From an uncultured Odoribacter sp. (GTDB lineage: Bacteria; Bacteroidota; Bacteroidia; Bacteroidales; Marinifilaceae): 5,395 nt of DNA. This document shows positions 5,288 through 5,395 of the stretch, piece after piece; positions within the stretch are counted from its first letter, which is position 1, and the number at the start of each line of letters is the position of its first letter. The notes under the pieces are model-generated. The model worked only from the letters and a program-made list of their open reading frames with translations, did not search any database and was not told the origin of the DNA. Made by a program: the position numbers and the translations under genes. The stretch lies in contig URJC01000197.1 in the NCBI GenBank assembly GCA_900548135.1, positions 1 to 5,395 on the forward strand. Reading direction: 5' to 3'.

Positions 5288-5395
5288 ATGAATGCAATTA
5301 TAATAGAGGACGAGCCATTGGCCGCCAGTGAATTAGAACATATTTTAGGGGAGATCGCTCCTGGTATAAAAGTTATTGCCCGGCTGGAGTCGGTG
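5288..5395 (+). CDS. Response regulator, N-terminal part (probably LytTR class; 3'-truncated by window edge)
   Basis: The first 36 codons of a receiver domain: MNAIIIEDEPLAASELEHIL, then EIAPGIKVIARLESV. The IIIEDEPLA start places the acidic pair E7-D8 at the phosphorylation pocket after the first beta-strand. The EDEPLA wording is typical of Bacteroidota LytR/AlgR-type regulators with a C-terminal LytTR DNA-binding domain, paired with a YehU-like membrane histidine kinase. The phospho-acceptor aspartate (expected near residue 54) and the output domain lie outside the window, so the class is an inference. The start is the first ATG in frame and fits the family N-terminus exactly. It is separated from ruvA by a terminator and a 366-bp region with decayed coding sequence. 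Confidence 0.8.
   Translation, partial: MNAIIIEDEPLAASELEHILGEIAPGIKVIARLESV

Overview
The window looks like a chromosomal segment of a member of the Bacteroidota, most likely of the order Bacteroidales. This rests on four things: a PUR/DUF3276 protein typical of that phylum, a ruvA neighbourhood that recalls the phylum's ruvA-sprA gene order, weak or absent Shine-Dalgarno sequences before most genes, and several boxes that match the Bacteroidota sigma-ABfr promoter pattern (TTTG or TTG, about 19-21 bp, TAnnTTTG). I do not assign a genus.

Left part (1-1048): the 3' part of a GT4-type glycosyltransferase, open at the left edge, is followed after 11 bp by a small unknown alpha-helical gene. 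That gene is read in two frames. A 26-codon ORF ends in TGA exactly where a second ORF can start (GTGA overlap). It is either a coupled gene pair or one gene split by a -1 frameshift. A 135-bp spacer follows, with a C(UUCG)G hairpin and a good sigma-ABfr-like promoter.

Middle part (1184-3003): tatD-like metal-dependent hydrolase and tcdA (tRNA ct6A37 dehydratase) form a short plus-strand operon. Convergent to it on the minus strand is a PUR-family (DUF3276) nucleic-acid-binding protein. The two share a 13-bp A/T-rich palindrome between their 3' ends, whose T-rich tail lies on the minus-strand side.

Right part (3004-5395): a 277-bp divergent intergenic region carries a promoter box for each side and a leader hairpin for trpS. 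trpS (tryptophanyl-tRNA synthetase) and ruvA (Holliday junction helicase subunit) are 18 bp apart and probably cotranscribed. A strong bipartite terminator follows ruvA. The next 366 bp have no intact gene. They contain what looks like a decayed coding sequence (one in-frame TAA and one frameshift) that reads like the C-terminal beta-barrel end of an outer-membrane protein, possibly SprA of the type IX secretion system. The window ends in the first 36 codons of a response regulator, probably of the LytTR class.

Most genes are housekeeping: translation fidelity, tRNA modification and recombination. The two places that deserve attention are the split small gene at 645-1048 and the relic at about 4925-5202. 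I see no mobile element, CRISPR array, tRNA or rRNA gene.
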